NCBI GenBank assembly: GCA_032173965.1
Contig: CM063283.1
Coordinates: 107,594,108-107,658,107 of the forward strand
DNA: 64,000 bases
Reading direction: 5' to 3'
Source: Sitta carolinensis
Lineage: Eukaryota; Chordata; Aves; Passeriformes; Sittidae
The notes beneath the pieces were generated by a model. It made no database searches, was not told the DNA's origin, and saw only the letters and a list, made by a program, of their open reading frames with translations. Position numbers and translations under genes: made by a program. This document shows positions 1 through 11,957 of this stretch, piece by piece. Within the stretch, counting starts at the first letter, position 1; every line of letters starts with the position of its first letter.

Positions 1-351
1 TTTGCTACCTACTTTATCTTGCCTGCCAGCAGACAGAAAGAAAGTTCACGCCTAAATCATTTATTTATGTCCTAACAAACTGTTTTACAAGGAGATAAGT
101 GGGAAAACATTGCAAACTAAAAATGTGGAAGAGAAATAGGAAGATATTTCCTTGTTCTTGCAGTAAGTCATTAAGCTTTATAACCCTCCCAACATCAAAA
201 TCCCTGAGTAGCTTCAATACCATCCTACCATCTACTGAAGTGTTTGGGACATTTTTTACAAGATTTTTATGATCCTCACTCTATCAGCAGACATAAACCC
301 AAAAAACCTAAGTTCCTGTGTTCCCTGACAGCTCATTTTTGTCTCTTCCAG
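1..351 (+). other. CYBB: CYBB intron (3' part)
   Basis: This is the end of the intron upstream of the first visible CYBB coding exon. It ends in a good acceptor, a pyrimidine-rich stretch followed by CTCTTCCAG at about 343-351. An open frame runs through this intron into the exon, but its intron part shows no NADPH oxidase similarity. No other feature was seen. Confidence 0.75.
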
Positions 352-498
352 ATTTATTTTTACTGGCTTTGCAGGGACACTCATGCCTTTGAATGGTTTG
401 CTGATCTCTTGCAATCTCTGGAGGCTCAAATGCAGGAGAGGAATAATGCAGATTTCCTGAGCTATAACATCTACCTTACAGGCTGGGATGAAACTCAG
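352..498 (+). CDS. CYBB: CYBB coding exon (third from last), NADPH-binding domain
   Basis: This exon is part of cytochrome b-245 heavy chain (NOX2/gp91phox), the membrane flavocytochrome of phagocytes that passes electrons from NADPH through FAD and two haems to oxygen, making superoxide. It encodes 49 residues, beginning [16 protein letters not shown] and ending [12 protein letters not shown]. That is nearly identical to human CYBB from about residue 439 and lies in the cytosolic ferric-reductase-type NADPH-binding domain. The bounds are an acceptor CTTCCAG and a donor CAG/GTAACC, and both ends are phase 0. The upstream part of the gene (transmembrane helices, haem ligands, FAD site) is left of the window. 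NOX1 and NOX3 are paralogues, but this stretch fits CYBB best and the DYNLT3 neighbour supports that. Confidence 0.95.
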
Positions 499-1640
499 GT
501 AACCACACAGCAAAGAATATCACTGCCTTAAAACTGGGGTTAATGTTAGAAAATTTGTTTTCATTGCTATTCAATGGCCTTTTATTCTGGGCATCCATCT
601 GGCTCTCAGAGGTTTTGAATGCAAACAGGTGTTATCCATAAGAAGTTACATGGGATTAGCTGTTAATGTGCACTGACTTCCTGTACTGGTTTCCTCTGGC
701 TGTGCTCTGGAGCAACCTCAGCTGACCATGTCTCTAAAACAGCAGATGCTGCCTAAAGCATGTGATTAAGAACTTTTTAGGGGCCCCAGAAAGCAAAAGC
801 ATGAAGTTTGAAGAATAGCAGCATATCTGTTTCAAGACTCATGAGTTCTCTGGTCCTGTGCTGGTAGGTTCCTGTGGAGATGCAAAGGAGGAGGCACTGG
901 GGAATGTGGGATTGAGTCAGGAAAGGCTCTCACTCTGTTATTTTAGTGATGTTTTATTATTACATTTAGCTCACTATTTTATAGTGCATTATCTCACCAT
1001 GTGCCCAGTGCTATAGCTCAACTAGACAGACAGGGAGGGGGAGCAGCAAGGAAATTATCACATATGCAATGTCAAAAAAAACAGAAAGGAAAGAAGGAAA
1101 GTCCTACATTTTTTTCCTTGGCGATAAAGTTACCTGGAACATTTTTTTGTCTCATACAGAACTCTGTAAGGCCTGAACTTATGCCTTTAACCACATCTTC
1201 TCTTCCTTGCTTTACTTAACTTAGCTGGTCTAGCTGGAAGTTACACAGGCAAGACTTCCTCATATGGATCAAACCTTCCAGAGAACAAACTGGCAGGATT
1301 TCATTATGGTCAAGGGAGTCATGTTATTGTATTTGAAGGGAAAGGGGTTTTTAATTTGCTGTCCTGTGTTAGAGTTCTTAGACTAAACCTGTTCATCAAA
1401 AAAACCCCCCTACAATTAATTGGTGCATTCAATGTTTCATTGTTTTGACTCTTGAGATCACCCAATCTGGGGAAAAGGAAGGGATAGTCAGGATTTTATC
1501 AGTCTTACCTTTCCTTGAAAAACACTGTAAATTCCATAATCTCATTAGGGAAATAATTCAATCAGTATTGACATTATTATTTTTTAACCAGAAAACAATG
1601 CTGCCATATTTAACTGTCCTTTCTCTTTCATTTCCCACAG
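499..1640 (+). other. CYBB: CYBB intron
   Basis: The intron lies between two CYBB coding exons. Its donor is GTAACC and its acceptor TTTCCCACAG, with a T-rich tract before it. Short open frames at 1001-1219 and 1445-1666 show no recognisable domains and are taken as chance. No interspersed repeat was recognised. Confidence 0.85.
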
Positions 1641-1765
1641 GCCACTCACTTCGTACTGCATCATGAAGAAGAGAAAGATGTGATTACAGGACTAAAACAG
1701 AAAACCTTGTATGGAAGACCTAACTGGGAAAATGAGTTCAAAACGATTGCAGGGAAGCATCCTGG
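1641..1765 (+). CDS. CYBB: CYBB coding exon (penultimate)
   Basis: The exon continues the NOX2 dehydrogenase domain. The translation begins [20 protein letters not shown] and goes on through [13 protein letters not shown] to KHPG. The human counterpart is about residues 488-529, with a few conservative changes. The length is 125 nt; it starts in phase 0 and ends after two bases of a glycine codon (GG), which the next exon completes with C. The acceptor is TTTCCCACAG and the donor CCTGG/GTAAAC. Confidence 0.95.
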
Positions 1766-2472
1766 GTAAACCTATGCAAAATTACATTGTCTGTGGACTT
1801 CCTCTATTTAATTGCCATACACAACATACAGCACAATCTTGTTTCTTTGGCTGATTCAGTTTGAGGAGCATTTTTTCCTACCTATCTCCTGGTATCTTCT
1901 ATTCTTTTTTCATGGACATGATATATGATCATGACCAAATTATTTTGACCTACAATTTTTTAAAAAATTATTTCTTTTTAACAAGATACCTCTTGGAGTG
2001 TCTAATTACTAGCAGAAGACTTAGAAAAAACTAACCCTATCCTTCCAGCTGAAGTAGATAGGAGTATCATGTGGTGTCTAAATACCTCCAGAACCACTTT
2101 CTACGTCTAGAAACCAAACCTGTATACAGATTACCTTTAGCTAACCACCCAAATTTGCAGGAAATAAACAGAATACGCCCTCTCAAGAATTTGTGCTGTA
2201 AGCTTTTTATATCACTATTTCTTTGATTCAGTGAGGTAAATAAACCTGTCTTCAGTGACTAAGGCTGAGCTGAGATTTAGCCCAGCTTTTGTTTTAGAAG
2301 GAGCAATAAGTTTTAAGGGTTACAAGGTCTGGGGGTTAGACATCCAGATTTAGTTCAGTTCCTGTAATTGGGGAAAAAAACCTTTTATCTATAGAACATA
2401 AAATTTATTTACATGGCGAATATCCAGCTGCTCCATACCTAGTTACTAACCATATTTTCATTTTCTTATCAG
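1766..2472 (+). other. CYBB: CYBB last intron
   Basis: This is the last intron of CYBB, A/T-rich, from donor GTAAAC to acceptor TTTTCTTATCAG. Nothing else was recognised in it. Confidence 0.85.
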
Positions 2473-2599
2473 CTCCAGAATAGGCGTTTTTCTCTGTGGC
2501 CCAGAGGGCTTGGCTGACACACTCAACAAGCAGAGCATAAGCAACTCAGAAGCTGATCCACGAGGAGTACACTTCATTTTTAACAAAGAAAATTTCTAA
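2473..2599 (+). CDS. CYBB: CYBB last coding exon with stop codon
   Basis: The exon completes the split glycine codon, then reads [34 protein letters not shown] and IFNKENF, followed by TAA at 2597-2599. The FLCGPE motif is the conserved Cys-Gly-Pro of the NADPH-binding site in NOX enzymes and ferric reductases; in human NOX2 the Cys is residue 537. The extreme C terminus ends in Phe, as in human NOX2, and is known to matter for assembly with cytosolic subunits. The three exons together give 132 residues, the same as human residues 439-570, with no frameshift or stop. The gene therefore looks intact here. Confidence 0.96.
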
Positions 2600-2967
2600 C
2601 TCCAAAGCATGTGGGAGTCATTAAATGCAAAGTCTGAAGACTGGATTTGTTTTTCTGTTGGGAATCAGGGAAGGACAGCCTAGCTTTTAAATCTCACCTA
2701 CACTAATGCAGGCCCCTGTGCTTCTTGGGAATTATTTTGGCCCTGAGGAAGAGTAAGAGTCAAGCTTTACCTTAGGGAAGTTTTCACTGCCCTGCAGAGC
2801 CCTGTGCTGGCTGTTTAGTAGAAATCTCTTTTCTTTGTCTGTGTGAGGGGATTTCCCCTCAATTAACTGCCTTTATCTTCCTGTTATTCCTCACAACTAC
2901 TGAAAGTGGAGGCTGCCATTTGCTTTCAGGAGCCAATGCACACTCATAAAGCTTAGTGCTATTAAAC

Positions 2968-2973
2968 AATAAA
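2968..2973 (+). terminator. Candidate proximal poly(A) signal of CYBB
   Basis: A canonical AATAAA about 370 nt after the CYBB stop codon. Use at this site would give a short 3'UTR isoform. This is only a sequence match. Confidence 0.35.
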
Positions 2974-3717
2974 GCATTCTAGCATAATGCTTGCTATTAG
3001 GAGGCATCTTATCCTGGCTGCAGCCAGTCCCTAGAACAAGGGGAGTTGGAAAAAGGTGGCTGGGAAAGTTCCCTTTCCCTGTGGAAAAGAGGAAATCTCC
3101 TTTGCACACCACCACCTTCCAGGCTTCCAACATAAGCCTTAAACATCCTCTCCAAGAAAGAACACCTGCAGTTGAAAAGAAGCTGCTTCTCCTCAGGAAA
3201 GTGGAGAACTGAATAGGAACCACCCCAGCTGCAGAGGGATGACAAGGATGGATTCAACCCAAGCCCTGTACCTGGCATGTGAGTCACTGCTCAGCTGCTT
3301 TGAACACCCTCCCTTTTACATCTTCAGGCTCACTGTGCAGGGATCCACACAAGAAGAGGTTTTGTGTTTTCAAGACTGCCATTTCTGGTTTTCAAAGCTG
3401 AAAAAAGCTGTTGCTGAATGATTTAATGGGTACTTTCTGAAGCACTCTTCGATGCAAACAGTGCCTTTGTCCCTCTTGCTCAGCTGCTCCTCTTTGATGG
3501 CGAAACAGGCTTTGAGAAAGCAATGGTCACTTTATTCACGGTTATGGAATAGCTGTGAGGAAAGTTTCTGCTGTGCACAAGACTCCCACGAACAGCACAG
3601 TGCCTCTGTGTGGACACTACAGGTAGCAGGTTCTTAAAAACAAACAAAAAAAGGGAACCAAAACTTTTAATACTGGCAAGAGAGGAAAAACCAAATTATT
3701 AAAGCCAGCAGCATAGG

Positions 3718-3762
<45 letters not shown>
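3718..3762 (+). repeat. Poly(A) tract of 45 nt
   Basis: An uninterrupted run of 45 A residues. An ATTAAA hexamer lies at 3698-3703, 14 nt before it, which is the layout of a retroposed polyadenylated transcript end. No clear target-site duplication was found, so it may instead be a simple microsatellite. Confidence 0.9.
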
Positions 3763-3767
<5 letters not shown>

Positions 3768-4285
3768 GAAGTGCAAAAACCCTTTAAAGAGCTACAGTTT
3801 TGTATACCATGCCTTCTGTTCATCCCTCTTGCCTGCTTAGAGACTTTTAAACTCCACAGCCAAGCCCTGCACAGCTCCTGTACTGCACCAGACCTTCCTG
3901 GCAGGTTCATGCAGCCACAGAAGAAAGCTGTGGTCTCCTTCTGCAATTTCAGACAACTTTGTGCAGCCATCTGGTTGCATGTAGCATATTTTACACCTCA
4001 GCTTTCCAGACAGAATGTGTTCTCCCCTTACAGCATTTTAAAATGTTATGCAGGCTCTGCATACTACTTCAGAAAGACAGCCTACCACTTCCTGTTTATT
4101 AATATCAGTTACCAACAACGTTGGCAAAGATCAGCTCTTGGTGGGGAATTTTACAGTTCTTTCCCTCAGAAGGGCCATATTCAAATCCACATAATTCTGT
4201 CTAAAACACACCTATTAAATCAAACCAGAAGATAAGTATAGCCAAAGAAACTTTTTCCGTGGAGTGAATATTGCTGCTGAAATAT

Positions 4286-4324
4286 AATAAAGGTCTCATC
4301 CTGTGCAAAGGTCTCTGAAATAAA
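4286..4324 (+). terminator. Tandem candidate distal poly(A) signals of CYBB
   Basis: Two AATAAA hexamers 33 nt apart (4286-4291 and 4319-4324) lie about 1.7 kb after the stop codon. They are candidates for the main 3' end of CYBB. Transcript data are not available here. Confidence 0.4.
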
Positions 4325-4345
4325 TGCCCTTGATTTTAATGGGAA

Positions 4346-7300
4346 TGTGATCAGGCTTTAATAATCTTATAAAGTGGGCAAAGAGGAATTGCAAGGAGAC
4401 AGCATATTTATCATAAGAGCCTTAGAAGGGTGTATTTTAATTTACCATTAATTTTCTCTATATTGTCATGTTTGTTATTAAAACATCAGGGATCTTTCCT
4501 TACTCAGTCAGTTGCAGTGACATTCCTGACCAGCTGTACACTTGTACCAGGGCTTATTTATCACCCTGAACTCAGAAATAGTAATTCTGTGTTTATTAAT
4601 AAATCATTGTCTTCCTAAAACATATGAAAGAGTAAGTGAGAGTTTCTCAGTTTTTTTCAAAAGTTAGTTATATTAAATCCTGCTAAAATGGCAAGCCATG
4701 CATTATCAGTCATGGTCTGAATATGAATATTTTCTTAAATCTAGGATACAGGAATGAAACTGATAGCACTGAAATACAAATATAAGGAACAATCTTGTTT
4801 GAGTCCTGAGGCCATGGGCTACAGGTGAGCTTCAAGGACAGTCCTTTTTTGTGGCCAAATACCAATCTGCAATCTTTCAATCTGACCATTGCTATTGGCT
4901 GGGCCTCTGGCAGAAAAATTCCTCCTTCTGTGTGTCACAAAGTGCACTGAAGTCTAATCTCTGCTTCAGTGACAAAAAATTACCTGCTCAAATGAGCAGT
5001 GTTCTGCTGGGGGCAAGAAAAGCCAGTTGTTGGACAATTAAAATAACTGTTTCAACTAAGGGAGGCAATCAGGGATTCAATTCAAAGTTCACTTAGGGCC
5101 TCAGACTAGGATATATTCCTTCCCTTCTTTTATATTATTTTCTCTGTCTTCCCACATGTAGTCATCTGAAATAAGCAGTTAGTTAATTCATCAATATCCT
5201 CACTCTCCAATCCAGTGTTGTTAGCCTTACATTTCAAGACTGTGACCCTCTGGGGTGCTGGGCAGCTCTGGCTCCCACTGGCCTCACCTCTTCTTTGGAA
5301 GCTGAAGGGGGGCTTTGGAGGGGACATGGAACTGGGCCATACTCAGATGATGTATTCAAGCAAGAATTTGATAGGACTGGGTCTCATCTAGCCCCACTTC
5401 CTTCTCTGCTTCCTACTTGCCAAATGTAAGTATGGGCAAATGAAATCTAAGTTATCCTAAGCTTCAGGCTACAAAAAAAGTGCTACTCTGCCTGTTCACC
5501 ATCATGGAGGGAAACCACACCACCTGCAAAATAGGTCTTCCTCTTTGAAGTCTTTTAAGACTTTCTCTGCTGTGTGGGGAATTTTTGCCTTTCAGTTCTC
5601 AGATGGTGGGTTAAACTAAACTAGAAATGGAAAAAAAAATTAAAAAAAGCTGCCTGTGAAACACAAGGTATTTTTGAACAAAAAAATATTATGTTCGTGT
5701 CTCATTATGGCACTTTTTCTGAGACTCCTGCTTTATTTTGGAGTGTTCTTAGTAAGTTAATGTTGACTGCTCATACTTTTTCATGTTTTAATGAGTTCCT
5801 TGTAGAATGCAGAGCCAAGTGTCTGAACACATAGTTATATATGCTCAAAGGAACTTAAGGGCATGTATTAAGATACTACAAATGTAAATGTTGGCAGGAT
5901 CAAGATCCTCATGCCTGACTGTCTAAAACAGCATCAGTTGCACAGACACAAGCCAGAGTAGTTACTTGTCTTGAACCAGGCATTCAGTTTTGCATTTGGT
6001 ACAGACCTTAACAACCTATGGTCTCATTTATATTCACCACACACAAACTAGCCCAGACTAACAGCAAAATTAATCACAGTGGAGTGCAAAATTGTTGAAA
6101 GAATTGCTGAAAGATTACAAATGCTTTTCAGTCCCATTCTGCACCTCTGCTGGCCCCATTGCTTCACTTTCTTCTGGTTTTCTTCTTCCTGGCCGACAGG
6201 TCACTTTCTGCCCAGAGAGCTATCACTAATTTCTCTCTGTCCATTTCTTCTTCTAATTGCTGCTGCCCCAGCTTCACTTGCCCATCTATTTCCTTCATTC
6301 TACCAATCTCTGCAAATTTCCTCTAAATCTTCAGCTCCCAGGATGTTTTTGCCAATGTTTTAAGTGCTTGTGCCCACTGCACACTCAGGGAGAGTCACAA
6401 GGGCTTGACCCAGAGCCCCAGCCCCTGGAGTGCATATCTAACAAAACATGGTTCTGCTGCAACCTTCCCTGTCACTACAAACAGACCAGGGCAGGAGACA
6501 CCTCTGGATTGACAAACCAGACTGTTTTGGACCTCTCCAATAAAATTTTCTCCTTCTGCATTATGATTTTAATGTTAAAATCTAAAATGAAAGAAATTTA
6601 TGAGCTGCTCTGTTCTAGATTTTCACCACATGTGAGCCAATTTTCATACATTTATCATGTAAAAAAGCTTTGCATTTGACCTATATTTCATTTTCATTGT
6701 TCAGAAATGAGGGACATGGCCAAAAGAACCCATCTCACTTTCCCCAAAATACTGAGCCACATTACAGATCATCATCATAGAGGGAGGAAGGGATGAATGA
6801 AGGGAGAATCAGACCATCTGTCCCCCTTGGAAGGGATGTTTTGTTATTCTGGAAGCAATCTACAAAGCAAAGTATCCTGCAAGTAACTCTTTAGTTGAAT
6901 TTGCTTTATACTTGTATGTCAACTGGGTTTCAGACCAGAAAATATATAGATATCATTCACCTTAAGTTTTTTGACCTTTGGAACAAACAAATTGCAGAGA
7001 TGTGTTTGGCCAAGTCATTTTTGAAGTAAAGTGTGAATGCTTCCTATGTTGGTTTTGTCTTTTTATGCTCCTGTGAGTTAGACTGGACCATGAAAAGGAC
7101 TGGGATCTGCACTGTGTCCCTGTTAGATTCTCTCTGAATGATGGAGAGCACTGAGAAAATTCAGGTGGAATTTTCCTGAGTGCAGAAATGGCATAGGGAA
7201 GAACTGGAACAAGGCAATTGCTGTAATCTCCTTGCAGTTAACAGGCCAAAATGTAGCTGTCAGTAGCAGTGTAAGGAGCAGTGCATTTTGGCACAGAAAT

Positions 7301-8582
7301 TGTCCAATTTCATATCACATACTCTTTGCCTCTGTAGACCAAAGGGTTTTCTACCCTGCAATGCCATGGAGCCAGGGCATCAGAGAATATCCCTGCAGGA
7401 CAACCCAAGTCTGTACTAGTTCCCATGAACAGTTAATGAAGGCAATTGCTGCTAAGGTTTTATCACCCTCTCTGCCTTTTTCTCATACTTCCCTTTCATC
7501 TGAGGCAACCAGTGCTAGCTCAAGCCTCTTTGCAGGTGGTGAATTCACTCGAGCCCTCTGAAACCTTACCCTTGCTCAGGCAGCAGAAAGGAAATAATCA
7601 ACAAAGACTGCAAACCAACTGTGAGAAGCAGTTTCTAAAACAAATTCCCCGAGGAGAACAGAAAAAGAACCCTGTAGATTCTGAGCAGCAATTTTTTGAC
7701 TCAATTTTATGAAATTCCTCTCAACAGATATTGGCAATTCATGCAATACTCTCATCGTAATAGGGCTGCAAATGGTTAAGTTAATATGTGGATCACTGTC
7801 CATCTCTCTTCATCTCACATGCATGAATTAAGGACTTGACAGCAAACACCTATGGCTACAAACCAAAGGAAATTTTGATAAAAACAGTGTGTAAATGACA
7901 GCAACACAAGTTGCAGTGAAATTCTGCTTACAGAGCACTAACTGTTGCTCAGTGTTGCAGTATTAGCTTTACAGGAAACCTCTGAAGATTATAGTCTCTG
8001 CCACAGTTGCTGCACCTGGAAGGGAGCCATTTCCCTGCCATTTCACATCTCTGAGGCAGGCAGCTCAGTCTATGTTGCAAATGTAGCCAGAGAATCTTGC
8101 ATCAAGTTTTTCATTGTTGTTGGTAATTTAATGAATGTCCCATGGCCTGTATTTACATTAATGGGTCAGATGATCAGCTTGTACCACTGTAAAAGCCATC
8201 ACATTGAATGAACTGACTATCTGGGGACTGAAGGTTTGTTGTGTAGCCTCACACCACTGCCTAGGGCATTCCAGCAGCTTTTCTCCAAGCAAACACTCTG
8301 AACCCCAAGCTCTCCATCTGGGTAACCACAGTGACTTTAGTGTTGGCCTGAGCATTGCAGTACAGAGCCAATATATCAGGGTGTTTCACTGTTCCTTGAT
8401 ATAGCCTACAAAAAGACAATATCCTATTAAAGCCCTTTATGCACTGCTGCCCTCTGTGAGTGCTCTATGCTCTAAATCCTCCCACGTGTGGGCTGGTTAT
8501 CTGTGAGTGAGCAGGGTACAGGTAGCAGTGAGAGAATAGAGAAGAGATCTTTGTAGAAACATTTGGGGAGAGATCTTGAGGT
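4346..8582. other. Intergenic region between CYBB and DYNLT3, left part
   Basis: No gene recognised. Open frames here are below 145 codons, and none showed a known domain or splice-consistent homology. A further AATAAA at 4598-4603 could extend the CYBB 3'UTR. A moderately C/T-rich stretch lies at about 6120-6420 without identifiable function. Confidence 0.6.
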
Positions 8583-9195
8583 GATCACAGAATGGTTTGG
8601 GTTGGAAGATGGCCTTGAAGATCATCTCATTCCAACCCTCCTGTCATGGTCAGGGCCAACTTTCACTGGACCAGGTTGCTCAGAGTCCAATCCAGCCTTG
8701 CCTTGAACACTTCCAGGGATGGGGCAGCCACAGCTTCTCTGACAGCTTGTCCCAGTGTCTTACCACCCTTACAGTAAAGAGTTTCTCCTTTATATCTAAT
8801 CTAAACCTACTCTCTGTCAGTTTGAAGCCATTCCCCTTGTCCTATCACCTCAGGCTCTTGTTAAAAGTCTTTCTCCATCTTTCTTGTCACCTCTCTGCAG
8901 GTACTGGAAGGCCATAATTAGGTCACCCAAAGCCTTCTCCTCTCCAGGCTGAACAATTCCAGTTCTCTCAGCCTTTTCTCCTAGCAGAGGTGCTCCTTCC
9001 CCCTGGATCATCTTGGCAGCCTCCTCTGGGCTTGCTCCAAGGTTGATGTCTGTCCTGTGCTGGAACCCCCTGTGCTGGACTCAGCACTGCAGGTGGGGTC
9101 TCAGCAAAGCAGAGCAGAGGGGCTGAATTCCCTCCCTCCCCTGCTGCCCACGGTGCTGTGGATGCAGCCCAGGATATGGCTGACATGATGACAGA
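8583..9195 (-). mobile_element. CR1 LINE fragment (3' end), reverse orientation
   Basis: This is the characteristic CR1 3' region read backwards. It begins TCACAGAATGGTTTGGGTTG, passes through the TCCAACC box, the phrases for CCAGGTTGCTCAGAG, CTTGTCCCAGTGTC and CATTCCCCTTGTCCTATCAC, and reaches the GGATCATCTTGGCAGCCTCC region. The insertion is about 0.6 kb, 5'-truncated as usual for CR1, and retains no complete reverse transcriptase. Similarity to the avian consensus is from recognition, and the subfamily was not assigned. Confidence 0.93.
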
Positions 9196-10330
9196 CACTG
9201 TATGAGTCTTAGCTTGTGAGACTGGGTAGAAAAAAACAGCATCCCCCAACTGTTCACACTGCATAAAAAAATCTGCATTTCTCAGACTTAGTCAGAGGGT
9301 GATACAGGCAACTGACTACTAGGAAAATTTACCAGGCACACTTGCATTTATGTGAGCAACAGAAACCAGCCCCAAACCCAAGAAAGTTATGAACCTCCTT
9401 ATGTCACTTTCAAGTCATTTGCAAAGACTGAGCTGTAAGCCATTAGGTTGTCACTTCCCCTTTAGAATTAACAGATGTTCCCTCCTTATTTAGGTAATGT
9501 CCACAGCCCTTTAATTTCTTTCAAGCTATTGGGTGTTCTACCAAAGAATGAAATCACTGTTCATTGCCAGCTAATGGGGACAACTTTTGCATTTTGTAAC
9601 TTCCTAAGGAACGGTATCAGCAGAGAAAATACTGGCAGGGCAAGCTGGCAAAGAACTGCTTTACATGCCAAGTAGGTAGGTATTTGTTCCTGCTGAGGAA
9701 AGTGTCTATGGGAAAGGTTGCCCAGGACTTTGCATACCTTGTAAATGTCACACATGCTACAAAGGGAACCTCTCACCCTATTCTCTTTTTCTCCACCCAA
9801 CTCAAGAATGCTCTCATCTTTCAAAATCTAGTAGAAACAATTTCTTGCTAATACAACCAGCAAATTTTCTTCTCTTCCATCCATACATGAAAAATTATTT
9901 TATGATGTTGTTGATTCTCCCATATTAATCTTAAACTTTCTTCCGTCTGACTTCTAGCTCAGTGTGTCCCTCAGTGCTGTGAGTAAGTAGAAAAGTCCCT
10001 ACCCCTCAGTTGTTTTGCTCCCACTGTCAGCACCAACACATTCAGCAATGACCTTCCTCAGAGACTTCACCTCTGTCCTCATCTTGAGACAACTGCTGGG
10101 CTCAAATTCCTTTCTAGGGCAAATGGGTTTGGAGTGCCTGATACTACTTTGTGTTCCTAGGATTTCTTGTGTCCATCCATTTCAACTTTCTCTCCACAGT
10201 CAAACTGAATGGCTTTGAGACTGTAGTTGGGATTTTCTTTTATGTTTGAATAACATCCAGCATAGATGGGCATTGTTCCAAACTTAGTGCTTCTGGATAA
10301 TACAGTAATAATACTGTGAGAATAACAATA

Positions 10331-10357
10331 CTACTACTACTGCTACTGCTACTACTG
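10331..10357. repeat. CTA/CTG trinucleotide microsatellite
   Basis: Nine imperfect units of CTA with interspersed CTG. A simple repeat in intergenic DNA. Confidence 0.8.
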
Positions 10358-11921
10358 TTCTGGAGAGCCAGAAACACACATTCCAGTGGCTACAGTTTGA
10401 CCAATGCTTAAGGTCAGTTTCCAAGTTAGGTTTATTTGTTTAAACTGTTTTCCTGAAGAAATGAGACAGGAGCTGAGGGAACAAATCGATTACTGAAAAA
10501 AAGAGGGATAGAGACCAGGTTTTGTAAATTCAGATGCATGTCAGGGTTGGCTCTATGAGTTGGAGTGTGTAAAATAAGAAGTAAATTGGAAGCTCAATTC
10601 TTTCTTCAGTTTCTGTTTCAGCTGTTGGTGTCCTTGCCCCTTCACACTGCCTCTCTGCTTTGCTTTTCTGTTTCAAGTTTGTCTTATAAAAGAGAAAGTA
10701 TTTAAGAGATTGTACAGCCCCTTGACCAGCTACAGTGGATGAATGAAGGAGATTGGCAATATGTAACATGAACTTTGTATTTAATTCGCTGACATCTCTT
10801 CAGTATCAGTAGACATCATTACTGTTGTGATCTAACACATGAATATCTGTCCTGTGTCACTTCTCAAGGGAAGGCATTTTAAAGAGTAGCAACGCTGATA
10901 TTAAAAGTAAGTCATATCTATAGTTGAGCATGTGTACAAAATCCTACATTTACTGGGCCCAACAGGTAACACCAAACCAGCCCAAGTCAGAAGACAGGTG
11001 GGTGACAGTCACAGCCAGCTCACAGCTGCAGCTGTGGCCCTGACTCTGGAACTCCCAGTGGGAAAGGAAGAAGAGCATCTGTGGGGTATCTGTCAGCCAG
11101 CAAAGACAGGCAGTTGGCAGCCTTGTGTTTCCTGGAGGTTGTGACAATTTCACAGAAAATATGGGTTTGAGGAAAAAAGAGGAATGGCACAACCATAACT
11201 GCCCCAGCTGTTGTGTAACAAATTTCTGTTACATGCCATAACTATGACTTTTGAGCCTGCAGCTGGGACATTTCCTCCTTGTCTGGCCCCACACCTGCCT
11301 CCCCAGCCCTCTGCTCTCCTGCTGTAGCTGTCCCTGGAACCAGCAGCAGCAGAACTGCCAGTTCAGAGAGGTCTGGGTTTGCTTCAAGTGGAGCAACCCT
11401 GGAGACCAATCAGAAAAACACACTTTTTCCAGCTGCCACTCAAACGAAGCCTAAACTTTGCACAGACACCCCCACCACCTAAGGCAACAGCATAAGTTGC
11501 TTATGATGTCAAAGCAATGCTACAAAGAGATGAGCTTGGAAGATCTCAGCTCTGATCCCTAAGCCTCAGCTGATCCAGATATAAACTTTAAATCACAACT
11601 TCTCAATTCCTTCCTTTCTAAAGCAAACTTTTGCAAAGTTTTTCCCTATAAAAAATAATTTCTACTATTACTCAGAAGACCTGTAAGGAGTGCCATGAAA
11701 TAGGCAACTATAATTTGCTCACAACATCACCAGACCAACCAGCTACAACTGTGCCTACTGTTTAAGATTAATTTCCTGAAACATTTAACTCATGCATGAA
11801 CACTATAGAGCTATTACAACATTTATCTGTGAGGTTCTTACCTAGTCATGGATATAAAAAATGTCTCTGACTCAAAATTGGTAGGAATATGAATGGAATA
11901 AAAAGGGATGAACATATTTAG

Positions 11922-11957
11922 ACATATATATATGTGTGTGCGTGTGTGTGTGTGTAT
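11922..11957. repeat. AT/TG dinucleotide microsatellite
   Basis: A compound run of TA followed by TG units with a single CG interruption, typical of a polymorphic simple repeat. Confidence 0.85.

Larger units (their letters stand above)
2600..4345 (+). other. CYBB: CYBB 3'UTR (end approximate)
   Basis: This is non-coding sequence after the CYBB stop codon. Candidate polyadenylation hexamers are AATAAA at 2968-2973, 4286-4291, 4319-4324 and 4598-4603. The close pair near 4.3 kb would give a 3'UTR of about 1.7 kb, broadly like the long mammalian CYBB 3'UTR. The chosen end is therefore an inference. A 45-nt A tract interrupts the region at 3718. The open frame at 3771-4235 (154 codons) has no recognisable domain and is probably chance. 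Confidence 0.5.

Noticed and set aside
3771..4235. 154-codon + strand frame after the A tract
   Set aside because: It lies in the CYBB 3'UTR or flank with no domain recognised. Its start lies just after the A tract and has no supporting context.
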